Part shown: positions 52,933 through 61,637 of the stretch, piece after piece
How positions within the stretch are numbered: position 1 is the stretch's first letter
How the letters are laid out: every line of letters begins with the position of its first letter
Assembly (NCBI GenBank): GCA_039679945.1
Contig: JBDKTY010000281.1
Coordinates: 8,794 to 72,793, forward strand
Origin: SbD1 sp039679945
GTDB lineage: Bacteria > Desulfobacterota > Syntrophobacteria > Syntrophobacterales > Syntrophobacteraceae
Direction: 5' to 3'
Length of the DNA: 64,000 nt
The notes under the pieces: model-generated
Told to the model about the DNA's origin: nothing
Seen by the model: the letters and a program-made list of their open reading frames with translations, nothing else
Databases searched by the model: none
Translations under genes and position numbers: made by a program

Positions 52933-55767
52933 ATGTCGCTTGGATTCAGATTAATGCACAAACGGCTTTTGATTGCCTGTTTTTGCATCCTGGGGGGCGT
53001 GGTGGCCTCCCTGGTGTGGAAAACCGTGCATGATCTGCGCCCCGTGCCCGCATCTCTCGACGTCCAAAACTCGGAAATCCGCAAACCCCAGGTGACCGAT
53101 CGTTATGGCCGTCTGTTGTCGGTCACTTATCTCAACCGCTGGAACATCAACCCAAAACCTCTTCACGAATTTCCTGAACTCATCCGGGCCGCGTTTGTCG
53201 AATCCGAGGACAGGCGCTTCTACAGCCATTGCGGTGTGGACTGGCTGGCTCGCGGTCATGCCCTGGTTCAAAACGTACTTTCACTGCGAACCGTTCGCGG
53301 GGCAAGCACTATAACCGAACAGGTCGTGCGCATGCTGAATCCCCGGCCGCGCACTGTCTGGTCCCGTTGGATGGAGGGCATCGAGGCGATGCGCCTGGAG
53401 AACCGTTTTTCAAAGTCCGAAATCCTTGAATTCTACCTCGGGCAGGTCCCCTATTCACACCAGCGAAGAGGGGTTGCGGATGCGGCCCTGTTTTATTTCG
53501 ACCGCGACCTGGAAACGCTTAACGTGCGGGAGACGCTTGCCTTGGCCGTGCTGGTGAGGGCCCCGTCTCATTTCGATCTCAAACGCTCGACCAATGGCGA
53601 AAAAGAAGAGAAAGCCGCGTCACGGCCTGAGTTGAAAAAATCAGCTTCGAAAGCCATGGACAAGGGAATTGCACGCCTTGCCGTACATATGCGGGAGCGT
53701 GGTCTTTTGTCCGATGATCTCTTTCGGGCGGCGCTGGATGGGAAATTCGAATTTTCCAACTCGGACAGAATTATCGAGGCGACCCATTTCGTCCAACAGG
53801 TTTTCAAGACCGCCGGTCCCGAGGCGCTGAGCGCGAACGGGAGACTCTCGAGCACCCTGGATGGAGATCTCCAGAAAAAGGTGCGGCGGATACTGGAAAC
53901 GAGGCTGGAATCCCTGAAGGACAGTGATGTGAGGAACGGGGCTGTCCTCGTCTGTGATAATGCAACCGGCGAGGTACTGGCATGGGTCAGCGGCAACCTG
54001 GCCGGGGCTGAGTCGGGCTGGTGGCTGGACGCGGTGAGCGTGCCGAGACAACCCGGTTCGACGCTGAAGCCGTTTCTCTATGCTCTTGCCATCGAGATGG
54101 GATGGACGCCGGCGACTATGATTGACGATTTCCCGCTGGCGCAACCCGTCAGGTCGGGCCTCCACAGTTTTCACAATTACAGCAGGACCTTCTACGGACC
54201 GCTGCGGCTTCGGGAAGCGCTCGGCAATTCCCTCAACACGCCCGCCGTGCGAACAATTCAGTTCACGGGGACCGCCCGGTTTCTTGAATGGCTCCACCTT
54301 CTCGGCGTCACGGGTTTGAAGCAATCGGCCGATTTTTACGGCCAGGGTCTGGCTTTGGGGGATGGCGAGGTGAGCCTGTTCGAACTTGTTCAGGCATATT
54401 CGGTTCTGGCACGAAAAGGGGAGTTCCGTCCCCTTACGGTCCTGCCGGAGACCGGGAGTTTAAGACCCTGGGCCGGCCCCAGGGCTTTGTCGGATAGATG
54501 GTCCTCTGGTCCCGACACAGTGCGGGATGCGACGTACGCTCCTCTGAATAGAATCATGAGCGAGGAAACGGCCTCCATCATCGCGGACATCCTGTCAGAC
54601 CCCCAGGCGCGGAAACTGGAGTTCGGCGAAGGGCACCTGCTGCGTTTCCCGGTGCAAACAGCCATCAAGACAGGGACCTCCACCGATCATCGCGACTGCT
54701 GGGCTGTCGGGTTTTCCAGCAGGTATACGGTGGGTGTATGGATGGGGAATTTCGAACATCGTCCCACCAATGGTATCACGGGGGCCATCGGACCGGCCCT
54801 TGTCCTGCGATCCGTATTCGCGGAACTCAACCGGTACACTGAATCCGGCCCACTCCCGGTGAGTTCGGGGCTCGAGGTCGTTCGGATTTGCGCCTCAACC
54901 GGGCTTGTGGCCGGTCCGGGGTGTCCGGGGATAAACGAGTTGTTCCCGCGCGAGAGGGCGCCGGTCGAGACGTGTTCCCTTCACTCCGGCGGCAAACCGG
55001 GCAATGCCGGACAATATCCAAACGAAGCCCATAATAACTCCGCCGCGAGCGCCGGCGCTCAGCGGACCGGCGGCGACACCCCTGACTACAATCATGGGAG
55101 GATTTACCAAACAGGTGGAGCAGCCGGTTTTGAAAATCCAACTGCTCTTCAGCACGAAAACCTTGCGGGCCATCGCCCGGGAAGGGCGGAGGATGAGGGC
55201 GCTGCTTCCGGACAAATCTCCTGGGAAGATGGAAATGCGGGGCGGATCGATCAGGGCGGGTCCCCTGAAGAACGCCGGGTATCGCTTTTTCCCGTTGACG
55301 AGGATGTCGCGCCCAAGGGGGGGGCATTGTCCGGGGATGGTGCGACTGAACATGATGCCGCCCTTGAAGTGCCTTCATCCTTGGAAAATGATGCCCATGC
55401 GGATGATGACGTTTCAAGGATTGCATCGCGGAAGGGGACCGCTTCCGATCCGCCGGACCACGCAGGGAGCCATGGCGGATCCCCCGGCGGTGATAGGCTT
55501 CGCCTGATCCAGCCCGTGCCGGGGCTCGAGATCGCCTTTGACCCCCGTATCCCTCCGGATCTCCAGGCTTTCGCCTTCAAGCTGCCCAAACATACCTCTG
55601 CCTCGAGGGTGGAGTGGGTCGTCGATGGAGAAGTAGCCGGGCAGAGCAAAGGGAACAAATACCTGTGGCAGGTTTCGCGAGGAAACCACTCAGTGAGGGC
55701 CAGGGTGTGGCGTACGGGCGAGACTAATCCCATGGAGACTCCGGAGGTGAATTTCGTAGTCAGGTAG
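52933..55767 (+). CDS. pbpC: penicillin-binding protein 1C, long linker variant
   Basis: 944 residues (E. coli PBP1C is about 770). An N-terminal anchor is followed by a glycosyltransferase (GT51) domain with the catalytic Glu in ESEDRRFYSHCGVD (about 92) and GASTITEQVVRML. The transpeptidase has SxxK at S376 (PGSTLKPF), GNSLN, and KTGTS. The Cys pair regions CASTGLVAGPGC and ETCSLH mark the usual end. An unusual hydrophilic linker of about 160 residues (about 690-855) then precedes the BiPBP C-terminal domain (LRLIQPVPGLEIAFDPRIP to the end), normally joined by a short link. It makes or repairs peptidoglycan and pairs with the upstream macroglobulin. The start may be 52933 or 52954. Confidence 0.92.
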   Translation: MSLGFRLMHKRLLIACFCILGGVVASLVWKTVHDLRPVPASLDVQNSEIRKPQVTDRYGRLLSVTYLNRWNINPKPLHEFPELIRAAFVESEDRRFYSHCGVDWLARGHALVQNVLSLRTVRGASTITEQVVRMLNPRPRTVWSRWMEGIEAMRLENRFSKSEILEFYLGQVPYSHQRRGVADAALFYFDRDLETLNVRETLALAVLVRAPSHFDLKRSTNGEKEEKAASRPELKKSASKAMDKGIARLAVHMRERGLLSDDLFRAALDGKFEFSNSDRIIEATHFVQQVFKTAGPEALSANGRLSSTLDGDLQKKVRRILETRLESLKDSDVRNGAVLVCDNATGEVLAWVSGNLAGAESGWWLDAVSVPRQPGSTLKPFLYALAIEMGWTPATMIDDFPLAQPVRSGLHSFHNYSRTFYGPLRLREALGNSLNTPAVRTIQFTGTARFLEWLHLLGVTGLKQSADFYGQGLALGDGEVSLFELVQAYSVLARKGEFRPLTVLPETGSLRPWAGPRALSDRWSSGPDTVRDATYAPLNRIMSEETASIIADILSDPQARKLEFGEGHLLRFPVQTAIKTGTSTDHRDCWAVGFSSRYTVGVWMGNFEHRPTNGITGAIGPALVLRSVFAELNRYTESGPLPVSSGLEVVRICASTGLVAGPGCPGINELFPRERAPVETCSLHSGGKPGNAGQYPNEAHNNSAASAGAQRTGGDTPDYNHGRIYQTGGAAGFENPTALQHENLAGHRPGRAEDEGAASGQISWEDGNAGRIDQGGSPEERRVSLFPVDEDVAPKGGALSGDGATEHDAALEVPSSLENDAHADDDVSRIASRKGTASDPPDHAGSHGGSPGGDRLRLIQPVPGLEIAFDPRIPPDLQAFAFKLPKHTSASRVEWVVDGEVAGQSKGNKYLWQVSRGNHSVRARVWRTGETNPMETPEVNFVVR

Positions 55768-56030
55768 CTCGAGTCGCAAAGTCCCAGCAATGCCAATTAC
55801 AGCTATCCTTGCCGGTTTACCAACCTGACCCGGTTCCCGGGTAAATCCATCTTGCGTGAAACGTATCGCTCCTGTTCGTTAAAGAGAAATGAAGTCACTG
55901 AACGCATCTGCCGGGCCATTCAATTTGGGGCGGTAATGCTTATCATGTGAACATCCTGATGCTAATCATGGGGCATCTCCCGCGTGTGATCCCCATTTGT
56001 TATTGATCCTCTCGTATGAGGAGAAATGCT

Positions 56031-56894
56031 ATGAACACTATAAAACTTCTTACATCTGTAATGATGCTTCTGGCTGCGGTCGTATCGGTTCTCGCCCCCG
56101 GAAAGACGCTGGCGGGCGAGTTCGGCGACGGCAGCTACTGGAGAGGAGTCCCGGGTTCGCGCGTGGAGTCCTCGACGAGACCCGGTCGGGAAGGCGCGAG
56201 TGCGCGCTCCGACGGCTGGACCGTGCGCGTTATGACAACGCGGGAGTTGGAAAGACTTGGCGACCGGGATTGGGACATGAGTCCGAGCTTTGCCAGACGC
56301 CTCCTTGCCCGGCTCAATGCGCGGGACTTCGACTACATTGATGAAGATATCCGAAACGGCAGGCCTATCAAGGTCCCCCACAATTTCAGCGCATTCAAGA
56401 ATTGGACCCCGCTTCCCGGTTATATCCCCGAGGTTGCGAGCGTTCCCCGGTTCATACTGATCGCAAAAGACATTCCCTTTATTGGATGGTATGAAAGGGG
56501 GCGGCTCGTTGGCGATTCCTATATCTGCATCGGCAGGCAGGACAACTGGACATCTCCCGGCGTATACACGGTAAAAGAAAAGGATATCGACCACGTGTCG
56601 AGGAGCTATCCCAATGCCTATGGCGAGCCCGCTCCGATGCCCTGGGCCTTGAGGATCTACGGCCTTATATGGATTCACGCCGGTGATATCGTCGGCCCCC
56701 GCTGCTCTCACGGTTGCATCAACCTGCCCATGGAGCCCGCGGTGAGGCTGTTTGAATGGGCCACTCCGGGTACTCCCGTGGTGATTGTCGATGCCTTGGG
56801 AGACGCCCCAACGGTTCTCGCCCGCAATCGGTCCAATTGCTCACTTTTTGCCTCGGCGTGCGCCCTGCCGGTATCGAACGACCGGAGGAGCTAA
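56031..56894 (+). CDS. L,D-transpeptidase (YkuD domain)
   Basis: 287 residues. A signal peptide (LLTSVMMLLAAVVSVLAPGKTLAG) is followed by a catalytic YkuD domain at the C-terminal half. The active-site Cys is in GPRCSHGCINLPMEPAVRLF and an upstream conserved His is in IWIHAGDIV. It should form 3-3 cross-links or attach proteins to peptidoglycan in the periplasm. The start at 56031 follows AGGAGA by 6 nt; an ATG at 56016 overlaps that site. With pbpC and the macroglobulin upstream it forms an envelope-maintenance neighbourhood. Confidence 0.9.
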   Translation: MNTIKLLTSVMMLLAAVVSVLAPGKTLAGEFGDGSYWRGVPGSRVESSTRPGREGASARSDGWTVRVMTTRELERLGDRDWDMSPSFARRLLARLNARDFDYIDEDIRNGRPIKVPHNFSAFKNWTPLPGYIPEVASVPRFILIAKDIPFIGWYERGRLVGDSYICIGRQDNWTSPGVYTVKEKDIDHVSRSYPNAYGEPAPMPWALRIYGLIWIHAGDIVGPRCSHGCINLPMEPAVRLFEWATPGTPVVIVDALGDAPTVLARNRSNCSLFASACALPVSNDRRS

Positions 56895-57295
56895 CCCGGG
56901 TCGCATCCGGTAGCTTGGGAGGAATGCCCCGCGCGGGGCTGCGAAGGAAAAGGCGCAAAGTGTCGTCGATAGGGGGAATGATCCCTTTGCGGTCGAGCGT
57001 TTTTCAATTAGGGTGAAGGCAACTCTTCTGGCTAACCGGAACTTCCGGGACACCGGAGTAACCCGTTGATTCAGAGTGTGGCGCATCCGAGAAAACGCCG
57101 TATTGCCTTGTCTGAAGGATGTTGGACTCCGGATGGGCCGTCTCGCCACGCCATCGGTTCATCGTGTCGTCGCGCGAGGCTTCTTCAAGGACCTATTGGA
57201 TTGGTCATTTCCCTTGAACATTTGTCATTTTGCGCTCGCGTCTTCTCGTAAGACATGCCCCGGGACTTTGTGCCACTTTAGATGGACACCAGATC
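56895..57295. other. gap between the L,D-transpeptidase and MFS genes
   Basis: No gene, RNA or repeat recognised. A short GCCCCGCGCGGGGC palindrome near 56926 may end the upstream transcript. Confidence 0.35.
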
Positions 57296-58519
57296 ATGCC
57301 CAAAGACGTTCGGATTCTCTTTATCACGCGCATGCTGCGGCTTTTCGCGTATGGTTCGATCTCGGTTATCCTGCTTCTTTACCTCGCCCGAATTGGACTC
57401 AGTGATACACAGATCGGGCTTTTGCTGACACTGACTCTCCTTGGAGACACTCTCATCTCCTTGTGGCTCACAACGCGGGCCGATTATGTCGGAAGACGCG
57501 GGATGCTGATCCTGGGGGCAGTGCTGATGATATTCGGCGGGGTCATGTTCGCCGTGACGACCAATTTCGCCTTTTTGCTGCTCGCGGCTACGATTGGGGT
57601 CATCAGTCCCAGCGGCAATGAAGTCGGGCCATTCCTCTCCATCGAACAGGCCGCGCTTTCCGGTCTTATCCCGAGCGAAAGACGAACCGGCCTGTTTGCC
57701 TGGTATAATTTGGTCGGGTCGTTCACAACCGCGCTGGGCGCCCTTGCCGCCGGAACCCTGGTTCAGACGCTGCAGGGGATGCTGACCACGCCGCTCGAGA
57801 GCTATCGGATTGTAGTCATCGGGTATGCCGGCATCGGGTTGGTACTGGCTTGTCTCTTCCTGAGACTCGGTCCGAGCGTGGAAGTATCCCCGGCGGACCG
57901 GCAGGAGATCCCATCCGATATAAGGAAACGTTTTGGCCTTCACCAATCCAGACGCGTGGTGTTCAAGCTTTCGGGACTTTTTTCACTGGATGCTTTCGCG
58001 GGCGGGTTTATCCTGCAAAGCATCATGGCCTACTGGTTTCATATTCGATTCGGGGCGGAGCCGGCACTGCTCGGCGGGATTTTTTTCGGCGCCAACATTC
58101 TTGCGGGCATATCGGCGCTGTCCGCCGCTCGAATCGCTTCCCGGATCGGCCTCATCAGGACAATGGTCTTCACCCATATCCCCTCGAACGTTCTGCTCAT
58201 GCTGGTCCCGCTCATGCCCGATCTCACATCGGCCATAATCGTGCTCCTGCTCCGGTTCAGCATATCTCAAATGGATGTTCCCACCAGGCAGTCTTATGTC
58301 ATGGCCGTGGTGAGCCCGGATGAGCGTTCCGCCGCGGCCGGGGTAACGGGGGTCGCCAGGACGATCGGCGCCTCGATGTCTCCGGTGCTCACCGGACCGC
58401 TGCTTGCCAGTTCCGCGCTTGCGAGCATGCCCTTCTTCATCAGCGGTGGTCTCAAGATCATCTATGATCTTCTCCTCTATCGCAGTTTCAAGCACGACAC
58501 GGCTCCCGAAGAGAAATAA
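57296..58519 (+). CDS. MFS transporter
   Basis: 407 residues and 12 predicted membrane segments. The loop 2-3 motif of the superfamily is represented by WLTTRADYVGRRGMLILGAV, and the second half has SRIGLIRTMVFTHIPSN. The central loop between helices 6 and 7 is short and charged. No specific transporter subfamily is recognised. The start at 57296 is chosen from the first helix; the ribosome site is weak and the frame is open 22 codons further upstream. Confidence 0.85.
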   Translation: MPKDVRILFITRMLRLFAYGSISVILLLYLARIGLSDTQIGLLLTLTLLGDTLISLWLTTRADYVGRRGMLILGAVLMIFGGVMFAVTTNFAFLLLAATIGVISPSGNEVGPFLSIEQAALSGLIPSERRTGLFAWYNLVGSFTTALGALAAGTLVQTLQGMLTTPLESYRIVVIGYAGIGLVLACLFLRLGPSVEVSPADRQEIPSDIRKRFGLHQSRRVVFKLSGLFSLDAFAGGFILQSIMAYWFHIRFGAEPALLGGIFFGANILAGISALSAARIASRIGLIRTMVFTHIPSNVLLMLVPLMPDLTSAIIVLLLRFSISQMDVPTRQSYVMAVVSPDERSAAAGVTGVARTIGASMSPVLTGPLLASSALASMPFFISGGLKIIYDLLLYRSFKHDTAPEEK

Positions 58520-58790
58520 TTCCCTTTTGAGGGCGAGGCTTGTTCCTCCAGGCAGGCGAGGATGCGCCTCATTTTGCAGGACTGAGTCCTTTGTCGGTGA
58601 AATACGCCATAATGCCGGCCACCTGTGTGCTAAGCCGCATTGGGCAATTGAAAGGTAATTGCACAAGTGGCAGGCTCGGTTTTGCTCGACAAATTATTTT
58701 TTTCCAATATGATAGAGGTTCAAATTGTGAGTTTTCAAAACAAACCGCGCGCTTCTTGAAACCGCAATGCTGCTGCAAAAGGAGTTAAAA

Positions 58791-60413
58791 ATGCCCGATT
58801 TCACTTATCAGGACCCGTTTCCATTGGGTAAAGATGAGACCAAGTACAAGCTGATCGCCAAGGGTTATGTGTCGGTTGGGAAATTTGACGGAAAAGATAT
58901 CCTGAAGGTGGACCCGGAAGGGCTCGCGCTTCTTGCAAACCAGGCGATGCGTGATGTTTCCTTTCTGCTGCGCCCGAAGCAGGTTGAAAAATGGGCGGGC
59001 ATTCTGACAGACCCCGAATCTTCGCCGAACGATCGGGGCGTTGCCATTGCTCTTCTTCAGAATGCGGAAGTCGCCTCCAAGTTTGTTCTCCCGCTGTGCC
59101 AGGACACGGGAACGGCCACAATCGTGGGGAAAAAGGGCCAGCAGGTCTGGACCGGCGCCAGGGACGAGGAGTTTTTGTCCAAGGGTGTTTACAAGACATA
59201 CACCGAAGAGAACCTGCGCTATTCTCAGACCATTCCTCTGAACATGTACGATGAAAAGAATTCGGGCTGCAATCTTCCCGCCCAGATCGACCTCTATGCC
59301 ACCGAGGGAATGGAATATAAGTTCCTTTTCATCGCCAAGGGCGGCGGTTCGGCCAACAAGAACGTGCTCTACCAGGAGACGAAGGCGCTTCTGAATCCGG
59401 CAAGCCTTGAGAAATTCCTCGTCGACAAGATGCTTACCCTCGGAACGGCCGCGTGTCCTCCCTACCACGTCGCATTCGCCATTGGCGGTACATCCGCCGA
59501 AGCCTGCCTGAAGGCAGTCAAGCTGGCGAGCACGGGGTACTTCGATCACCTGCCGACCACCGGTAATGAGGGAGGCCAGGCTTTCCGCGATATCGAACTC
59601 GAGGAGAAAATCCTCAAGGCAGCCGAGAAGAGTGGTATTGGAGCGCAGTACGGCGGCAAGCACTTTGCTCTCGATCTTCGCATCGTACGCCTGCCGCGCC
59701 ACGGTGCATCATGTCCCGTCGGGATGGGCGTCTCTTGTTCCGCCGACCGGAACATCAAGGCCAAAATCAACAAGGACGGCATCTGGCTCGAAGAACTGGA
59801 AGCAAACCCGGGCAGGCTGATTCCCGAAAAGTTCCGCGGAAAGCATGATCACGGCGTGGTCAAGATCAACCTGAACCAGCCGATGAAAAGCGTCCTTGCC
59901 GAATTGACCAAGTATCCCGTCAAGACGCAACTCTCCCTGAGCGGAACCATTATAGTCGGACGTGATATTGCTCACGCGAAGCTCAAGGAACGCATCGACA
60001 AGGGAGAAGGGCTTCCGCAGTACCTGAAAGATCATCCGATCTATTACGCCGGCCCCGCCAAGACCCCGAAGGGGATGCCCTCCGGATCGTTCGGGCCGAC
60101 TACCGCCGGCCGCATGGATTCCTATGTCGACCTGTTCCAGTCGAACGGCGGTTCGCTCATCATGATTGCAAAAGGCAACAGGTCCAAGCAGGTAACCGAT
60201 GCGTGCAAGAAGCACGGCGGGTTCTATCTGGGTTCGATCGGCGGCGCGGCCGCGATCCTGGCGCAGGACAACATCAAGAAGGTCGAGTGCCTGGAATATC
60301 CCGAGTTGGGTATGGAAGCCATCTGGAAGATCGAAGTGGAAGACTTCCCCGCATTCATCCTCGTGGATGATAAGGGGAACGATTTCTTCGCCCAGCTTGC
60401 CTGCTCGAAATAA
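58791..60413 (+). CDS. class I fumarate hydratase (4Fe-4S, single chain)
   Basis: 540 residues, with the alpha and beta parts in one chain as in FumA/FumB. Cluster-ligand regions LPLCQDTGTA, SGCNLPAQIDLYA and GTAACPPYHVAFAIGG are all present. The beta part (from about 365) has SGTIIVGRDIAHAKLKERID and GSFGPTTAGRMDSYVD. It interconverts fumarate and malate and is oxygen-sensitive, in keeping with anaerobic life. The start at 58791 is fixed by AAGGAG 8 nt upstream. A strong terminator follows, so it is monocistronic. Confidence 0.95.
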   Translation: MPDFTYQDPFPLGKDETKYKLIAKGYVSVGKFDGKDILKVDPEGLALLANQAMRDVSFLLRPKQVEKWAGILTDPESSPNDRGVAIALLQNAEVASKFVLPLCQDTGTATIVGKKGQQVWTGARDEEFLSKGVYKTYTEENLRYSQTIPLNMYDEKNSGCNLPAQIDLYATEGMEYKFLFIAKGGGSANKNVLYQETKALLNPASLEKFLVDKMLTLGTAACPPYHVAFAIGGTSAEACLKAVKLASTGYFDHLPTTGNEGGQAFRDIELEEKILKAAEKSGIGAQYGGKHFALDLRIVRLPRHGASCPVGMGVSCSADRNIKAKINKDGIWLEELEANPGRLIPEKFRGKHDHGVVKINLNQPMKSVLAELTKYPVKTQLSLSGTIIVGRDIAHAKLKERIDKGEGLPQYLKDHPIYYAGPAKTPKGMPSGSFGPTTAGRMDSYVDLFQSNGGSLIMIAKGNRSKQVTDACKKHGGFYLGSIGGAAAILAQDNIKKVECLEYPELGMEAIWKIEVEDFPAFILVDDKGNDFFAQLACSK

Positions 60414-60463
60414 GCGGCGGGAGAGCAGGAACGCAATAAGCAAGTGAAAGTTGGATAAATATT

Positions 60464-60493
60464 CGGCTCGCGGTACCCCGCGGGCCGTTTTTT
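60464..60493 (+). terminator. terminator of the fumarase gene
   Basis: CGGCTCGCGG pairs with CCGCGGGCCG (one G-U), with a 4-nt loop and six T residues. Confidence 0.9.
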
Positions 60494-60648
60494 GTGGGAA
60501 TACTGATGCTTAATAATGAAGAGATACTGACCCTTGTCTATCAAAAAGCAAGCCGCACGGTAAAAGCGATGTTCGCACTCGTGCTTGTCGGAATTCTTTG
60601 CAGTTTGTAGAACGTGATGGTGCCACACGAATGCTAACAAGACTTATG

Positions 60649-60683
60649 GCTTACATTCATGATAATGTCGGTTTTGCTTACAT
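60649..60683 (+). promoter_or_regulatory. candidate enhancer repeats for the sigma-54 promoter
   Basis: GCTTACAT occurs at 60649-60656 and 60676-60683, each soon followed by ATGAT, about 65-100 bp upstream of the -24 box, where an NtrC-type activator would bind. No other evidence. Confidence 0.3.
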
Positions 60684-60746
60684 GATTGAACAATAATTAA
60701 GCATATTACGGATAAAAGTGATATCAAACCTATGTGGTATCTCAGT

Positions 60747-60762
60747 TGGCACTTTTGTTGCT
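60747..60762 (+). promoter_or_regulatory. sigma-54 (-24/-12) promoter of the PEP-CTERM gene
   Basis: TGGCAC-N5-TTGCT, preceded by T, is an exact match in sequence and spacing to the sigma-54 consensus, 65 bp before the start codon. A sigma-54 activator gene lies directly downstream on the other strand. Confidence 0.75.
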
Positions 60763-60826
60763 CTTAGAATTGGTCATTGCACCGGCCATCGTATCGGATA
60801 ACTATTCTAGGAGGAGGAAAGTTATT

Positions 60827-61423
60827 ATGCGCAAAAGATCCATCATATTTCTAATATCCGCATTCATGTTTATGATCGCAACAAACGCTTTGGCAACGCC
60901 GGTTGATTTCCAGGCTGACTTTGACAATTCATCGGTAACAATCAGTCAATCTTCTTTATTTGCCACCCTGTCGGGAGCATTGGTTCTGAATCCGGCGGAG
61001 TTTGCTCTTGCTGATGGCCAATCTCAAGAGATTGATTTTTTCACACTCACTGCTACTCCCGACCAGTGGTGGATGATTGGGGGGGGGACGTATCAGGTTT
61101 CCGCAACACTCGCCTTTGTAAGCCCTCCTATTCAGGGCACAGGGACTGGCGGCGGCGGTTTCGTTACAGTGTTTGGGTTGATTTCCGGGGGTACGCTATC
61201 CTGGAACACCGCTATTCCTGACATTACCCTTGCCGATGGCAACAAGATCAATATCGTGTTTGAGAGTGGGTTCGATATCGTCTGGGGACCTACAACAACA
61301 GTGCATGCTACAGTGACCAATCTCGGAGGCGGAACCCCCGTTCCCGAACCAGCTACGATGATTCTTCTCGGGTCGGGTCTTTTTGGTCTCGCTCTCGCGG
61401 GCCGCCGCAAGCTGAAGCAATAA
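60827..61423 (+). CDS. PEP-CTERM anchor protein
   Basis: 198 residues. A signal peptide (IIFLISAFMFMIATNALA) is followed by a beta-rich Gly/Thr/Ser body. The C-terminal sorting signal is VPEPATMILLGSGLFGLA followed by AGRRKLKQ, which exosortase recognises and removes. The mature protein is probably delivered to the outer surface or matrix. GGAGGAGG precedes the ATG at 60827. It has its own terminator and a sigma-54 promoter, so it is a single inducible unit, plausibly under the regulator encoded next door. The exosortase gene is not in the window. The body is not recognised. Confidence 0.9.
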   Translation: MRKRSIIFLISAFMFMIATNALATPVDFQADFDNSSVTISQSSLFATLSGALVLNPAEFALADGQSQEIDFFTLTATPDQWWMIGGGTYQVSATLAFVSPPIQGTGTGGGGFVTVFGLISGGTLSWNTAIPDITLADGNKINIVFESGFDIVWGPTTTVHATVTNLGGGTPVPEPATMILLGSGLFGLALAGRRKLKQ

Positions 61424-61448
61424 GCTGTAAGAAAATACGACAGTATTG

Positions 61449-61477
61449 AAAAGGCCACTGGTAACCGGTGGCCTTTT
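61449..61477 (+). terminator. terminator of the PEP-CTERM gene
   Basis: A 13-bp AAAAGGCCACTGG/CCGGTGGCCTTTT stem (one G-U) with a 3-nt loop, followed by CGTT. Confidence 0.9.
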
Positions 61478-61484
61478 CGTTGTT

Positions 61485-61620
61485 GTGCGCCCGGCAGGGC
61501 GCATTCACTTGGAGGTGCAAGTCCTCTACGGGCCCGACAGGGGGAACTGGAGGTATGCTTCAGGGTGAACGGGAGTGAGTGCCATGGCGCGCGTAGCGAA
61601 AGATGGCTGCCCGGTGCCGT
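61485..61620 (+). mobile_element. 5' fragment resembling a group II intron
   Basis: Starting with GTGCG 8 nt after a terminator stem, the sequence runs GTGCGCCCGGCAGGGCGC and then CTTGGAGGTGCAAGTCCTCT. This is the look of domain I at the 5' end of bacterial group II introns, whose C class inserts just behind terminator hairpins. About 135 bp remain. No reverse-transcriptase gene and no domain V/VI are present; the response-regulator stop codon follows on the other strand. Identification is by remembered consensus only. Confidence 0.5.
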
Positions 61621-61637
61621 GGGACACGCGGGGACTC

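Noticed and set aside
54827..55507. Long open frames in other phases across the PbpC linker region
   Set aside because: The PbpC frame is continuous and ends in a recognisable C-terminal domain; the alternatives have no ribosome site or motif. They arise from GC-biased codon use.
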